Positions 28,021 through 37,408 of a stretch of 64,000 nucleotides of DNA are shown here, one piece after another. A model generated the notes under the pieces. It saw nothing but the letters and a program-made list of their open reading frames with translations. It made no database searches and was not told the origin of the DNA. Within the stretch, counting starts at the first letter, position 1. Every line of letters begins with the position of its first letter. Source of the DNA: Planctomycetota bacterium (GTDB lineage: Bacteria; Planctomycetota; Planctomycetia; Gemmatales; Gemmataceae); assembly GCA_021413735.1 (NCBI GenBank), contig JAIOPV010000043.1, positions 5,431-69,430 of the forward strand, in the 5' to 3' direction. The translations under genes were made by a program, and so were the position numbers.

Positions 28021-31000
28021 ATGTCGTCGACACCGCCCCCACCTCCGCCGGACTCTTCGCCTCCAGCCTCAACGGTTGTCTCCGACGTCCAACTCCACTA
28101 CCCCATGGGTCCGGCTCCCGACGCCGTCGAAGCCGCCAATACCGTCACCTCCAATGGCGAGGATGCCAGCCAGAAACCAGCCGGACCAATCAAAGCTCCC
28201 GCGCCACCGGGATACGAACTGCTTGCGGAACTCGGTCGCGGCGGGATGGGCGTTGTGTACAAGGCTCGGCAACGAGCATTGAACCGAGTTGTCGCGCTCA
28301 AAGTCGTTCTCTCGGGCGGCCATGCTTCCGTGTCGCAGCGTGTGCGGTTCCTCGCCGAAGCTGAAGCAGTCGCCTCTCTGAACCACGTCGGCATCGTCGG
28401 CGTCTACGAATTTGGCACCTGGGACGAACAGCCATACATGGCGCTGGAGTTCTGCGCCGGCGGAACACTGGCCGACAGACTTCGCGGCACTCCAATTACT
28501 CCCCGTGACGCGACCGTCATGGTCGAACGGCTTGCGTGTGCCGTCGTTGCCGCACATGAACGCGGAATCATCCATCGAGACATCAAGCCCGCCAACGTGT
28601 TGATCACCGCCGACGGAATGCCCAAGGTCGGTGACTTTGGCCTTGCGAAGATGACCGAGAGCGGCGGAATCACGCTCACCGGTGCCGTGCTCGGCACCCC
28701 AAGCTACATGGCTCCCGAGCAGGCACGCGGCGACACGAAATCCGTTGGCCCCGGAGCCGACATCTACGCCCTCGGCGCGGTCCTCTATGAGTGCCTCACA
28801 GGGCGCCCGCCATTTCGAGGAGCAAGCCCAGCCGACACGATCGTTCAATCGCTCAGTCAGGAACCGGTTGGCGTGCGAGCGCTGAACCCCGCTGTCCCGG
28901 TCGATCTCGAAACGGTTTGTCTCAAATGCCTGGAGAAAGACCCCGCACGAAGATACACGACGGCCCAGGCACTCGCGGAAGACCTGCAACGCTATCTCGA
29001 TGGTCGGCCTGTGATCGCGAGGCCGGTCGGGCCGCTCGGCAGAGCGAAACGGTGGATCGCACGCAATCAGGTTGTCACGGGTTTGCTCGTGACAATCGCA
29101 ATCGCCATCATCGCGGGCACCACCACGACTTACCTCAAGTATCTCGACGAAGCCGAACAGCGTGCCACAGCGGAGAAAGCGGTCAGTGAGAAGGCAGACG
29201 CGCTGCGACGATTGCAGCAAACATTCGAGGACCTGGAAAAAGCGAAGGCAAAACAAGAACTGACTCTCATCAAGTTAAGAGAAGAGAAAGAGGCTACCGA
29301 AGATGCGTTGTTGCGTGGTCTTCTCCGACCGCTGAGGAACCAGCCGGGCAGCCCCATCTTGCTCGAAGAGACGCGCGCATTGTTCGACATCGCTGGGCTT
29401 GCGGAGCGGCTGCGTTTCCGCTTCGTCGAGCGCGGACTTGAATCGCGAGACGGCTCGATCAAGTTCACAGCGTGGCCACAGGAAGTCGTCGGTGCGGTTG
29501 CTGGCCTTGATCGTGCGACCGCCGTGCGATTGCGCGACGTGGTTGCTCGCGTGTTGCGCGACCCGAAAACTCGCCCGCAGTCGCAACTCGCGTGCGCCTA
29601 CCTCGTGTGCGTCCTCCCGCCAGACGATCCGGAAGTCAACCGGCTGGCCGCACGGGTCTTTGCCAACCAGTTAGCCGAGCGACCGATCCCGGCACTCGGT
29701 GATCTTGCTGCCGGGTTTCAGAGCTTGATCCCACGGCTCCAACCAGAAGACGCCAGTCCGCTGGCGCGAACGCTTGTTGGCCGCATGACAACCGAACCCG
29801 AGAGGGGTGCTTTGGAGCCGCTACGGGCCGCTCTCGCGCCGCTCATCAAACGGCTCGACCCGACAGAAGCCGCCGCGCTCGCGGGCATTCTCGTGAATCG
29901 ACTCGTGACCGAGAAGACCCCTGGGTTGTCGTCCCCGATCTCGACATCCGTTTCGGCCCTCGCTCTCCGGATGACTCCCGCCGAGGCCGAGTTGCTGGCT
30001 GTGATCCTCGCGAAAAACCTCGCGGAACGCATTCCCACGGAAAAGGACTCGAACGCGGTGTCCAGTTGCTCCACGGCACTGACAACCCTCGGGCAACGGC
30101 TTCCGCCAGAAGTCGAACAGCCGTTGCTGGGGCCAGCAGTGCGGGCGCTCTCGGCTCGGTGTGGCTCGGAAAAGGAGTCGAACCCGCTTGAGAATCTGTC
30201 GAGCGCGTTGGCTGCTCTGGCAGCCCGTGCGGCACCCGCTGATCGCACGACTGCGGCGAAGGCACTCGCTGATCGCGTGGAATCGGAGAAGGATCCTCTG
30301 ACACTTCAAAACGTCGCCAGTGCGCTCACTTCACTCGCCGGGAATCTCTCGAATGCTGAAATCGCTTCGTTGCTGAAACCGCTCGTCTCGCGATTGAACA
30401 CAGAAACCGATCAAAATTCACGCTCCAACCTCGCAAGCGCCATCAGCGACATGGCAGCGCGGCTTCCTCCCGCGGAAGCTGCGGCTCTGGTTGGTCGGTC
30501 TGTGCTTCAGTTTTCCGAGCGAATGATGACCGCGAAGGATCCGCAGATTCTCCCTGAGTACTGTGCGTCCTTCGCAGCCGTCGTTCGTTTTCTCAGTCCG
30601 AAAGACACCGCAACGGTTGCGAAAGCCTTCGTTGATCGCATCGTGACCGAGAAGGATTCCAATGCCCTCGATTATCTCGCAACCGGGCTCACACATGTCT
30701 GCAAACAGCTTTCTCCGGACCAGGCAAGTCCACTCGCGAAAACGCTCGCTGATCGACTTGTGACCGAAAAGGATGTGTCCGCGACAAAACCGATCGTCGC
30801 AGGGTTCAAGGAGTTGATCGGGCAATTGACCCCGACGGAAAGCGCTGCGCTGGCGCACCGGGTTTCCGAGGCGATCGTGGGACAGGTTCTCGCGGAGAAG
30901 GAACCGGACAACATCAAGATTCTCGCCACGGCGTTGAAGGAGTTGTCGGTTCGAGTCTCGCCCGCAAGTGCCGGCAAACACGCGAAGTCGCTCGCCATGC

Positions 31001-31797
31001 GAATGGCAACGGAACAGGACTCAGCCGCACTCATGTCTGTGGGGCTGGCGCTGGCCGCGATCTCGGGTCGGATGCCGCCGGAAGAGGAAGCCGCACTCCT
31101 TGCCGCGCCGACTCGGCAGATTGCGGCACGGCTCGCCTCCGCGAAGGAGTTCATTTCGGTGAACTCGGCAGTGACGACGATCAATCAGCTTGCTCCTCGA
31201 CTCGACCCTGCCGACGCGGCAGCAGTCGTGAAGCTGATCGTCGATCGAATGGTTGTTGAACGTGAACTCGCCTGGCATTACTTGCTTGAAGGGCTTTGGG
31301 ACATCACGGTGCGTGTCTCGTCAGCGGATGCGTTCAACTTAGCGAACACGCTGTTGGAGGGAGTGACCACCGAGAAAGACCCAGGCATTCTCGTGACGCT
31401 CTTTCACGTCATGCCGATGCTGGCCGCCCGGCTCGACACCGACGACGCAGCAACGTTCGCGCGGACATTAACTGCTCGGATGGTCGCGGAAAAAGATGCG
31501 AAGGTGCTTCAGCAACTGGCCGCGGTGTTCGCAATCCTCACACCGCGACTGACCGAAGCGGAACTGTTTGCGCTGTTGAAACCGCACGTCGCGTTTCCGC
31601 CGATTCGAACGCCGGTTCTCGCGGAGTTCGGTCATCGTTCGAGTCGAACCCAAGCTGCAAGAGCGGCTGCTGGCCCGGTCGCACCGTTCGTGATCGTGGC
31701 CCCCCCGTTCTCGACCTTGTGGGAATTCCTGGCCTGGGTTGAGCAAGCCCATCCTGAATTAACCATCCCTTCGGCCCTCGCAGAACCCGAAGACTGA
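28021..31797 (+). CDS. Large membrane Ser/Thr kinase with C-terminal helical repeats
   Basis: A 1258-residue protein. A Pro/Ser-rich lead (1-60) is followed by a Hanks kinase domain (about 64-330): LGRGGMGVVYKARQ (71-84), Lys94, HRDIKPANVLI (Asp187), GDFGLAK (Asp205), GTPSYMAPEQ (225-234). A transmembrane helix (VVTGLLVTIAIAIIAGTTTTYL, about 348-369) and a Lys/Glu coiled coil follow. From about 520 to 1210 the chain is a run of about 14 diverged repeats of 45-50 residues with the shape LAKTLADRLVTEKD, a helix, then LTPTESAALA, resembling HEAT/ARM arrays. All key kinase residues are present. The repeat array would lie outside the inner membrane. Confidence 0.93.
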   Translation: MSSTPPPPPPDSSPPASTVVSDVQLHYPMGPAPDAVEAANTVTSNGEDASQKPAGPIKAPAPPGYELLAELGRGGMGVVYKARQRALNRVVALKVVLSGGHASVSQRVRFLAEAEAVASLNHVGIVGVYEFGTWDEQPYMALEFCAGGTLADRLRGTPITPRDATVMVERLACAVVAAHERGIIHRDIKPANVLITADGMPKVGDFGLAKMTESGGITLTGAVLGTPSYMAPEQARGDTKSVGPGADIYALGAVLYECLTGRPPFRGASPADTIVQSLSQEPVGVRALNPAVPVDLETVCLKCLEKDPARRYTTAQALAEDLQRYLDGRPVIARPVGPLGRAKRWIARNQVVTGLLVTIAIAIIAGTTTTYLKYLDEAEQRATAEKAVSEKADALRRLQQTFEDLEKAKAKQELTLIKLREEKEATEDALLRGLLRPLRNQPGSPILLEETRALFDIAGLAERLRFRFVERGLESRDGSIKFTAWPQEVVGAVAGLDRATAVRLRDVVARVLRDPKTRPQSQLACAYLVCVLPPDDPEVNRLAARVFANQLAERPIPALGDLAAGFQSLIPRLQPEDASPLARTLVGRMTTEPERGALEPLRAALAPLIKRLDPTEAAALAGILVNRLVTEKTPGLSSPISTSVSALALRMTPAEAELLAVILAKNLAERIPTEKDSNAVSSCSTALTTLGQRLPPEVEQPLLGPAVRALSARCGSEKESNPLENLSSALAALAARAAPADRTTAAKALADRVESEKDPLTLQNVASALTSLAGNLSNAEIASLLKPLVSRLNTETDQNSRSNLASAISDMAARLPPAEAAALVGRSVLQFSERMMTAKDPQILPEYCASFAAVVRFLSPKDTATVAKAFVDRIVTEKDSNALDYLATGLTHVCKQLSPDQASPLAKTLADRLVTEKDVSATKPIVAGFKELIGQLTPTESAALAHRVSEAIVGQVLAEKEPDNIKILATALKELSVRVSPASAGKHAKSLAMRMATEQDSAALMSVGLALAAISGRMPPEEEAALLAAPTRQIAARLASAKEFISVNSAVTTINQLAPRLDPADAAAVVKLIVDRMVVERELAWHYLLEGLWDITVRVSSADAFNLANTLLEGVTTEKDPGILVTLFHVMPMLAARLDTDDAATFARTLTARMVAEKDAKVLQQLAAVFAILTPRLTEAELFALLKPHVAFPPIRTPVLAEFGHRSSRTQAARAAAGPVAPFVIVAPPFSTLWEFLAWVEQAHPELTIPSALAEPED

Positions 31798-31847
31798 TCG
31801 CCGCTTGCGGCTTCGCAGGCCACGGACTGCGAAACACCAAGCGGCGA
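31798..31847. terminator. Nested palindrome between convergent genes
   Basis: TCGCCGCTTG (31798-31807) pairs with CAAGCGGCGA (31838-31847), and inside it TTCGCAG pairs with CTGCGAA. It is one of the CCGCTTGCGGC group and separates the kinase from the convergent peptidase. Confidence 0.65.
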
Positions 31848-31874
31848 ATACCAATTCCAAAGCGCGAAAGACAC

Positions 31875-33398
31875 TTACGGGCCTGCGTCGTAGAGAATCT
31901 CGCAGAGTTTGCCCATCACCATCGCCTCGCGACCGGCACCTGCTCCCAGCGGCAACGCGACGTTATTCACGTACATCGCGAAGTGCAACGGCGTGCCGGA
32001 TTTCGTGGTCATCGTCCCCGCGAGCGCTTTGCTTTTGAGAAGCACCCGTTCATTCGCGGCGTCGAACCACACGAGCGTCCCCGTTTTCGCCGAAACCTTC
32101 CCCCGTGCTGGACTCATTTCCCCCACGACATCCGACAGCGTGCCATCGACGCCCAGGATCGGCAGACCGGCCTTGTACACATCCCATTCCGGGCGTTTCG
32201 CCATTCCTTGTAGAAGTTGGACCGTCGCTTTGGCGGTCACATGATCGGCCGGTGCCCCCCCTGCCCCGCCACCGAACGACACCTGCGACACATCGACGCC
32301 GAGCTTCTCCAATATCTTTCGTTGTTCGCGCAACCCCGCTTCAACTGTGTCGTGCCCCTTCGATGCCGCCACCAAGCACGGCAACGCGCTCGCATACAGG
32401 TTGTGACTCACTTTCAGTGTGACGGTGATCGCTTCCTGAAATGGCGGTGAGGTGAACGACGCAACCTTCGTCATGGTCGCGTAGGCGTCCTTGGCCGGCA
32501 GGATAGTGAGTGCCTGCCTCAACACGGCTGCGCTCGGTTTCACCCCATTTCGCCGCAACGCTTCGATGAACAGCGCTCGTGCGAAAGGCGTCGGATCCTC
32601 GATCGGATAGATGCGCAGGAGTGGTTTGCTATCGACAGGTATCTTGCCGCGAACTGCGAACTGATTCACTCCCACGGGCACGAGGTGCACCGAACTACTC
32701 GACTTCTCCTCGCCAGTCGTGACGAGCGAATCGATCTGGTAGAACGCCGATTCGGGGCGTGTCGTGATCTTCGCGGGGTCGCCGGGTTTGGCTCCGGGAG
32801 CGATCAGAATATCGACGACGTTATCGTTCACGATGATGGGAGAAACAGCGTCCGGGCCGCTGCCCGTGCCGCGTGTGCGGACGAACATCCGGTCGTCGAT
32901 GATGATTTCGCCATCGACCTGCGTGATGCCCGCTTCTTTCACTTGCTTCGCGAGATTGTTGAGCGCCGCACACGGGTCGGTATCGGTGAGTTCGCACTCG
33001 CCCAAACCGCTGTTCGCGTAACTGTGGTCCTTGTCTTTGAAAACCGTTTTCCCATCTTTGGCCCGTCCGCCGAAAGTGAGATCGCCAGCCGCCACGAGGA
33101 TGAGGTCGCCGCGAAGAGTGCCGTTGACCCGTGCGCCTCGCTGATACACGGCCGTTTCGGCAGTGGTGTCTGGGCCGACGGCGATCAACGCCGCAGCACA
33201 CGAGAACAACTTCGTGACCGAGGCGGGCGCAAGGAGCGTTTCCGGATTTCGTTCGTAGACGGTTTCGCCTGTCTTCGAACACATCGTAACCCGCACTACG
33301 TGAAGTTGCGAGATGCCGCGAGGAACACTGCTCAATTCGACTTGTCCGATTTCCCTGCCCCGCGTATATGGTGCGAACTCCGCCGTCGACCGGGCCAA
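31875..33398 (-). CDS. dacB: D-alanyl-D-alanine carboxypeptidase/endopeptidase, PBP4 (S13) family
   Basis: A penicillin-binding serine peptidase of 507 residues acting on peptidoglycan cross-links. Motifs: PASVTK (SxxK, about 58-63) with the nucleophile Ser, SHNLYASAL (SxN, with His in the middle instead of the usual Asp) and SAKTGTL (KTG). A large insert between the first two motifs is normal for S13. The only start I can find is TTG at 33398; in the 14 codons upstream to the stop there is no start. No signal peptide is evident although the family works in the periplasm, so the 5' end may be decayed or use an unusual start. Divergent from 33435. Confidence 0.88.
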   Translation of the reverse strand: MARSTAEFAPYTRGREIGQVELSSVPRGISQLHVVRVTMCSKTGETVYERNPETLLAPASVTKLFSCAAALIAVGPDTTAETAVYQRGARVNGTLRGDLILVAAGDLTFGGRAKDGKTVFKDKDHSYANSGLGECELTDTDPCAALNNLAKQVKEAGITQVDGEIIIDDRMFVRTRGTGSGPDAVSPIIVNDNVVDILIAPGAKPGDPAKITTRPESAFYQIDSLVTTGEEKSSSSVHLVPVGVNQFAVRGKIPVDSKPLLRIYPIEDPTPFARALFIEALRRNGVKPSAAVLRQALTILPAKDAYATMTKVASFTSPPFQEAITVTLKVSHNLYASALPCLVAASKGHDTVEAGLREQRKILEKLGVDVSQVSFGGGAGGAPADHVTAKATVQLLQGMAKRPEWDVYKAGLPILGVDGTLSDVVGEMSPARGKVSAKTGTLVWFDAANERVLLKSKALAGTMTTKSGTPLHFAMYVNNVALPLGAGAGREAMVMGKLCEILYDAGP

Positions 33399-33434
33399 CC
33401 CGGACGACCCGCCCCGGCAAAGGATGCCGCCTTC

Positions 33435-34832
33435 ATGCTTTCACGTCGCACTGCTCTCGCCTTCGTTCCACTGATTCCGTTCATCCTTGCAGCTGACATG
33501 CCGCCTGTCGAACGACATGCCGCCGTTCAGAAAGCAATGACCGCCGCGAGGCAGTTCCTTGATGTGAACATGCCGACCGAGGCCGTCACGGCACTCGAAG
33601 CAGAAGTGACCAACGCCGACGGCAACAAGGCGTTCCTTGCTCTGCTCCGCGAAGCATACTTGAGCGAACTCTTCAAGATCGAGAAGACCGAAAACCCCGA
33701 TCAAGCTCGCATCGGGCAGCTTCGTCGCAACATCGCGTTGCTCGGCGGAAATGTCCCCAAGCCACCAGTCGCGCCACCGCCGCCCGAGATGAGTCTGCCA
33801 GCCCCGACTGATGCGAGTGCAGACGCAGCGGCAGCATTCAAGAAGGGCGATTACGCCGCCGCCGGGAAGTTGTTCGCGACAGTTGCCACACTGACGGCCG
33901 AACAAAAAACCGCGTGGGCTTACTGCCGAATCAAGCTCGCCGCGGACCGAATGAATGCACCCGGTTGCACTCCCGTGACCGTTGCCGCGATCCTGAAAGA
34001 CGTGACGGAAGCCCTTCAACTTGTGCCACAGCACGCTGAATTGCAGAAGGTCGGACAGGCCGTTCTCGCCAACGCGAAGCAACGAGAAACTGCCCCAGCA
34101 GGCGATGCCGACATCGTCGAAACGGCCAGCTTCCGCGTGCGATTCAGCGGTGATCGTGAACTCGCGGAATCAGTTGCGAAGGTCGCCGAGACGCAACGCA
34201 AAATCATCTATGAACGATGGAGTGGCCCGCCGTCCGCAGCGTGGGCACCGAAGTGCGAAATCGTGATTCACGCGACCGCCGAGAGCTACACGAAAGCGAC
34301 AAACCGCCCCGTCGGCTGCACCGGCATTGCGACCATCAAGCTCGCTAACGGCCGTGCAACCGAACGCCGCCTCGACTTGCGAGCCGACGACAACACGATC
34401 TCGGCGAACGCCCTGCCCCGCGAACTAACGCATGTTGTGTTGGCGGATCTGTTCCCGGATAAGGCGCCGCCCAAGTGGGCCGCCGAGGGAATGGCCGTTC
34501 TCGCGAGTTCGCCGGAAGAAGTTGGCCGGTATCTGCGGACGTTGCCGAGGTGTGCCCGCGACGGCGAGTGGTTCGGGCTCGCACAGCTCATCGAACTGAA
34601 GGACTTCCCGACGGAGAAGATCACGGGCTTCTACTGCCAGAGCGTGTCGCTGACGGATCATCTCATTCGCGTGTCGGGCAGCGAGAAGAACTTCACGATC
34701 TTCCTGCGCGACACACAGCGATACGGCACGGCAGCGGCGATCAAGCGCGTGTATGGCTTCGAGACACCGCAAGCACTCGAAACCGCGTGGAAGCGTGCGA
34801 CACTGGACACCGCCCGCGGGCAGACACCGTGA
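33435..34832 (+). CDS. Exported gluzincin-like (DUF1570/peptidase-MA-like) protein with altered HExxH
   Basis: A 465-residue protein with signal peptide MLSRRTALAFVPLIPFILAA. The N-terminal part is helical with TPR-like features (AFKKGDYAAAGKLFATVATL). The C-terminal half has the layout of peptidase-MA-like gluzincins: beta-rich FRVRFSGDRELAE, then PRELTHVVLADLF, then PKWAAEGMAVLAS. The usual HExxH is RELTH here: the first His is Arg, while Glu, the second His and the downstream EGMA are kept, so zinc protease activity is doubtful. Similar replacements may be common in planctomycete members. Catalytic loss is inference. Confidence 0.75.
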   Translation: MLSRRTALAFVPLIPFILAADMPPVERHAAVQKAMTAARQFLDVNMPTEAVTALEAEVTNADGNKAFLALLREAYLSELFKIEKTENPDQARIGQLRRNIALLGGNVPKPPVAPPPPEMSLPAPTDASADAAAAFKKGDYAAAGKLFATVATLTAEQKTAWAYCRIKLAADRMNAPGCTPVTVAAILKDVTEALQLVPQHAELQKVGQAVLANAKQRETAPAGDADIVETASFRVRFSGDRELAESVAKVAETQRKIIYERWSGPPSAAWAPKCEIVIHATAESYTKATNRPVGCTGIATIKLANGRATERRLDLRADDNTISANALPRELTHVVLADLFPDKAPPKWAAEGMAVLASSPEEVGRYLRTLPRCARDGEWFGLAQLIELKDFPTEKITGFYCQSVSLTDHLIRVSGSEKNFTIFLRDTQRYGTAAAIKRVYGFETPQALETAWKRATLDTARGQTP

Positions 34833-34852
34833 ATGGATGTGTTGGGTGATTT

Positions 34853-34908
34853 GTGTAGCGGCCGCCCCAACGGGGCGGCACGTCGCCCCGTTGGGGCGAC
34901 CGCTACAC
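34853..34908. terminator. Long hairpin of the GCGGCCGCCCCAACGGGGCGGC family
   Basis: GTGTAGCGG(34853-34861) pairs with CCGCTACAC (34900-34908), and CGCCCCAACGGGGCG pairs with CGCCCCGTTGGGGCG inside, giving about 25 paired bases with one mismatch. Related half copies lie at 47106-47127 and 58005-58028. Located between convergent genes. Confidence 0.8.
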
Positions 34909-34918
34909 GACGATGGAA

Positions 34919-36277
34919 CTATTTCTTCGGGGCTTCGAGAATCCGCAGTGGCGTCGAAAGCGTGTACTTCAGGTCTTCCAGCTCGAACTGAAGTTCCAGC
35001 AGCGCCGCACGGTGGCCATCCTTCGGAAGCTCGACCTTGCACGCGGCCTTCGTGCCGGGCATCTCAAGCGTCTTCTCTTCCCAGAACGATTTGCGGAAGT
35101 CTCGTGTGGTTGCCGTCGTTGAGTAAACGCGAGCGCCCAACGGCTTCACATCGCTGAGCAAGCTGACGTCGAGACATTCTGCACCAGCGGGTACGATCAT
35201 GTCGCAGTTCACCTTCGGCAACGGCTTGTCGAAGATCTGACTGCGACAGAATGCGCACACCGTTGCGATCGTGCGGAGCGGCATCTTCTCTTCCTTGCCG
35301 TCTTTGTCGCGCTCGCAGAGGTAGTGCCCCGCGTTGGGTACATACAGAATCCACTTGTCGCCCTTCAACCCATCCCAGTAGGTGTTCAGCGCGTCGAGCG
35401 GCCAGTACGGGTCGTTGGTGCCGCACACGATCATCTTCGGCATCGTGAGCCGTTCGCGATACGACCACGGATCAATGATCTTCCACAGCCGCGATGCCGC
35501 TGCTGTCTTCGGAATTGGAATCAGCATCCGCTCGGAGTAATCGCGGATCATCTCGCTCGGCCGACCGAACGCCTTCACCTGATTCTCCATCTGCACCGCA
35601 AGGTGAACGCTGTCGAACACCAACGGCGAAATCGCCTTCACTCGCTTGTCGCCAGTCGCGGCGGTAAGCCAGGCCGTCCAACCGCGTTTGCTTGCGCCGG
35701 CTATGATGAAGTCCTTCACCTCGAACTTCCATTCCTGCTTCGCGAACGCCTGAAGCGCATCCATGCCGCGAACGATGCTTTTCACCATCGGGAACAGCAA
35801 TGGCCACGAGCCGTCTTCCGTCACGAGGTAGCGCACGAACGACTCGGCGATGAGCGCATCTTCGGTCTTGCCGCCGTACAGCGGTTGCTTCGGCACTCCA
35901 AACAGAAACGCGACCGGAGCCTTGATCTGCCCGGCGATCATGAGGCCGGTGTTTTCTGCTTGTTCGCCGTCAGGTGCGTCGCCTTCGTTCCACAACACCA
36001 TCGTCGATTGCGGCTTCACGCCCTTCGGCACCAGCACGATCAGCTTGTGATCCCACTTCGTTTTGTGCCACGTCTGCGACACCATTTCGAGCGTGTACAC
36101 CGTGCCGAGGAACTTCTCCTTCTTGTCGAGGAGTTTCCAGGAGAACGACGTGTCTTCCTTGCCGACGTAATCCGTGAGTTCGTTCGGAATCTCGGCGGGA
36201 ACCTTTTCAGGTGGGGCAGCGCTCACCACGGAGCAAGGGAACGCGAAGAGAAGCAGTGCCAGGACGATGCGATACAA
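34919..36277 (-). CDS. PhoPQ-activated pathogenicity-related protein (PqaA type)
   Basis: An exported alpha/beta-hydrolase-like protein of 452 residues (PF10142 family). GASKRGWTAWLTAATGDKRV carries the nucleophile Ser; CGTNDPYWPLDAL has the Asp and NAGHYL the His. The start is TTG at 36277, because translation there opens a clean signal peptide (LYRIVLALLLFAFPCSVVSA read with initial Met) and GGGAG lies six bases upstream; an ATG-like start at 36346 would overlap the previous gene by 50 bases. The gap to the hydrolase stop is 19 bases, so the two form an operon. The Salmonella name reflects regulation there; the substrate here is unknown. Confidence 0.88.
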   Translation of the reverse strand: MYRIVLALLLFAFPCSVVSAAPPEKVPAEIPNELTDYVGKEDTSFSWKLLDKKEKFLGTVYTLEMVSQTWHKTKWDHKLIVLVPKGVKPQSTMVLWNEGDAPDGEQAENTGLMIAGQIKAPVAFLFGVPKQPLYGGKTEDALIAESFVRYLVTEDGSWPLLFPMVKSIVRGMDALQAFAKQEWKFEVKDFIIAGASKRGWTAWLTAATGDKRVKAISPLVFDSVHLAVQMENQVKAFGRPSEMIRDYSERMLIPIPKTAAASRLWKIIDPWSYRERLTMPKMIVCGTNDPYWPLDALNTYWDGLKGDKWILYVPNAGHYLCERDKDGKEEKMPLRTIATVCAFCRSQIFDKPLPKVNCDMIVPAGAECLDVSLLSDVKPLGARVYSTTATTRDFRKSFWEEKTLEMPGTKAACKVELPKDGHRAALLELQFELEDLKYTLSTPLRILEAPKK

Positions 36278-36296
36278 GTGAGTCTCCCGTGTGGGA

Positions 36297-37058
36297 TCAG
36301 CGGAGGGTGCGTGCGAAGAATCGACACGCCTCGGCAGCAATTTCATCCTTGTACGCGGTCAAGCGGTGGTCGCCGTCCTTGAAGATGCGAAGCTCTATTC
36401 CAGCGTACTTCGTTCCGCGAAGGAAATCCAAACTGTCTTCGACCGGAACAATATCGTCGGCCAATCCGTGGAACACCAACGTTGGCGAATTCCATTCCGC
36501 TGCAAGATCGTTCGGGTGAAACCGCTCCCGTTCTTCAACCAGACCGTAAGCAAGTTCCGTTTCGACCCAGTCATTTTTCACTTTCAAGCGATCGGTGAGC
36601 TTCCATTCCTGGCGTTCGGCAGGCGTGAGCCGATCCCACCTTCTCTGCAAAAATCCGAACGCAGGCGCCAGCAAAACACAACCAACGACGGCTTCCGGGT
36701 GTTTCAAAGTGAACCAGGCTGATGCAAAACCGCCCATGCTCGACCCAATCAATCCAAGGCGATGATGACCGTTGGAAGCGAGACATTCACGAATTGCGGC
36801 GAGGTCTTCGAGGAGTCGAGTCGCGCGAAGTTCGTGCATCGTGCCGGAAGATTTGCCGTGCCCGCGAAAATCGAATGACGCAAATGCCCAGCCGAGGCGA
36901 AGGCACTCCGCACGCACCGCAGCAGCCTTCTCACCACCGCGAAAGCTGCCGAAGCCGTGAACCCACACCACGGCAAAAGTCGTGTCGGAACCTCCAGTTC
37001 CGGGCCAGTAGTTGCCGCGAAGTTTGCCGCCGCCGACAGCTAACTCGATCGCTTCCAC
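36297..37058 (-). CDS. Alpha/beta hydrolase
   Basis: A 253-residue cytoplasmic hydrolase with the serine-hydrolase set: oxyanion HGFGSFRGG, FDFRGHGKSSG, nucleophile elbow GSSMGGFAS (Ser about 107), HGLADDIVP (Asp) and GDHRL (His). It starts with GTG at 37058, with GAGGA about six bases upstream on the minus strand. It leads a two-gene operon with the PqaA-type protein. An acyl-peptidase- or esterase-like function is likely; the substrate cannot be told. Confidence 0.9.
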   Translation of the reverse strand: MEAIELAVGGGKLRGNYWPGTGGSDTTFAVVWVHGFGSFRGGEKAAAVRAECLRLGWAFASFDFRGHGKSSGTMHELRATRLLEDLAAIRECLASNGHHRLGLIGSSMGGFASAWFTLKHPEAVVGCVLLAPAFGFLQRRWDRLTPAERQEWKLTDRLKVKNDWVETELAYGLVEERERFHPNDLAAEWNSPTLVFHGLADDIVPVEDSLDFLRGTKYAGIELRIFKDGDHRLTAYKDEIAAEACRFFARTLR

Positions 37059-37408
37059 ACGGTCCTCAATTCAAAAATGGCCCGCGTTTTGCAAGTGTTA
37101 GAACCAGCGGTGCGCGGAGTATCACTTGTGCGGTGCCTTTCGTGGGTTATGATAGAGTTGGTCAGTGGCCTTGCGAATCCGACCGATCCCGTCTGCCGGA
37201 CTGTCGCTCGCCGACAGTCGGCCCCCGACGGCCAGGACCGGGCTCTTCCGCAGACCTCTCCACTTTTTGGCTGTTCTCAGCCCGCAGCCCACCGGGCACT
37301 CCGACAACCCGCCGGCCGATGGAGATTTTCCTCCCGGTCGCGACCCGACGACACCTTCCGGGCGTCTCTCGCGCCTGGGTCACTTCCGTCTGCCAGGAGG
37401 ATTCTGTC
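37059..37408. other. Leader/promoter region of the E1-E2-like operon
   Basis: This 350-base stretch separates the divergent hydrolase from the 60-residue gene. TTGTGC (37126-37131) and TATGAT (37148-37153) with 16 bases between make a plausible promoter. The following 250 bases contain hairpins, the clearest ACTGTCG-CTCGC-CGACAGT at about 37200-37218, so a structured 5' leader is likely. No open frame there looks coding. Confidence 0.45.
37126..37153 (+). promoter_or_regulatory. Candidate promoter TTGTGC-16-TATGAT
   Basis: Spacing is near the sigma-70 optimum and the boxes keep TTG and TAT-AT. A transcript from here would have a leader of about 250 bases before the 60-residue gene. Confidence 0.4.
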
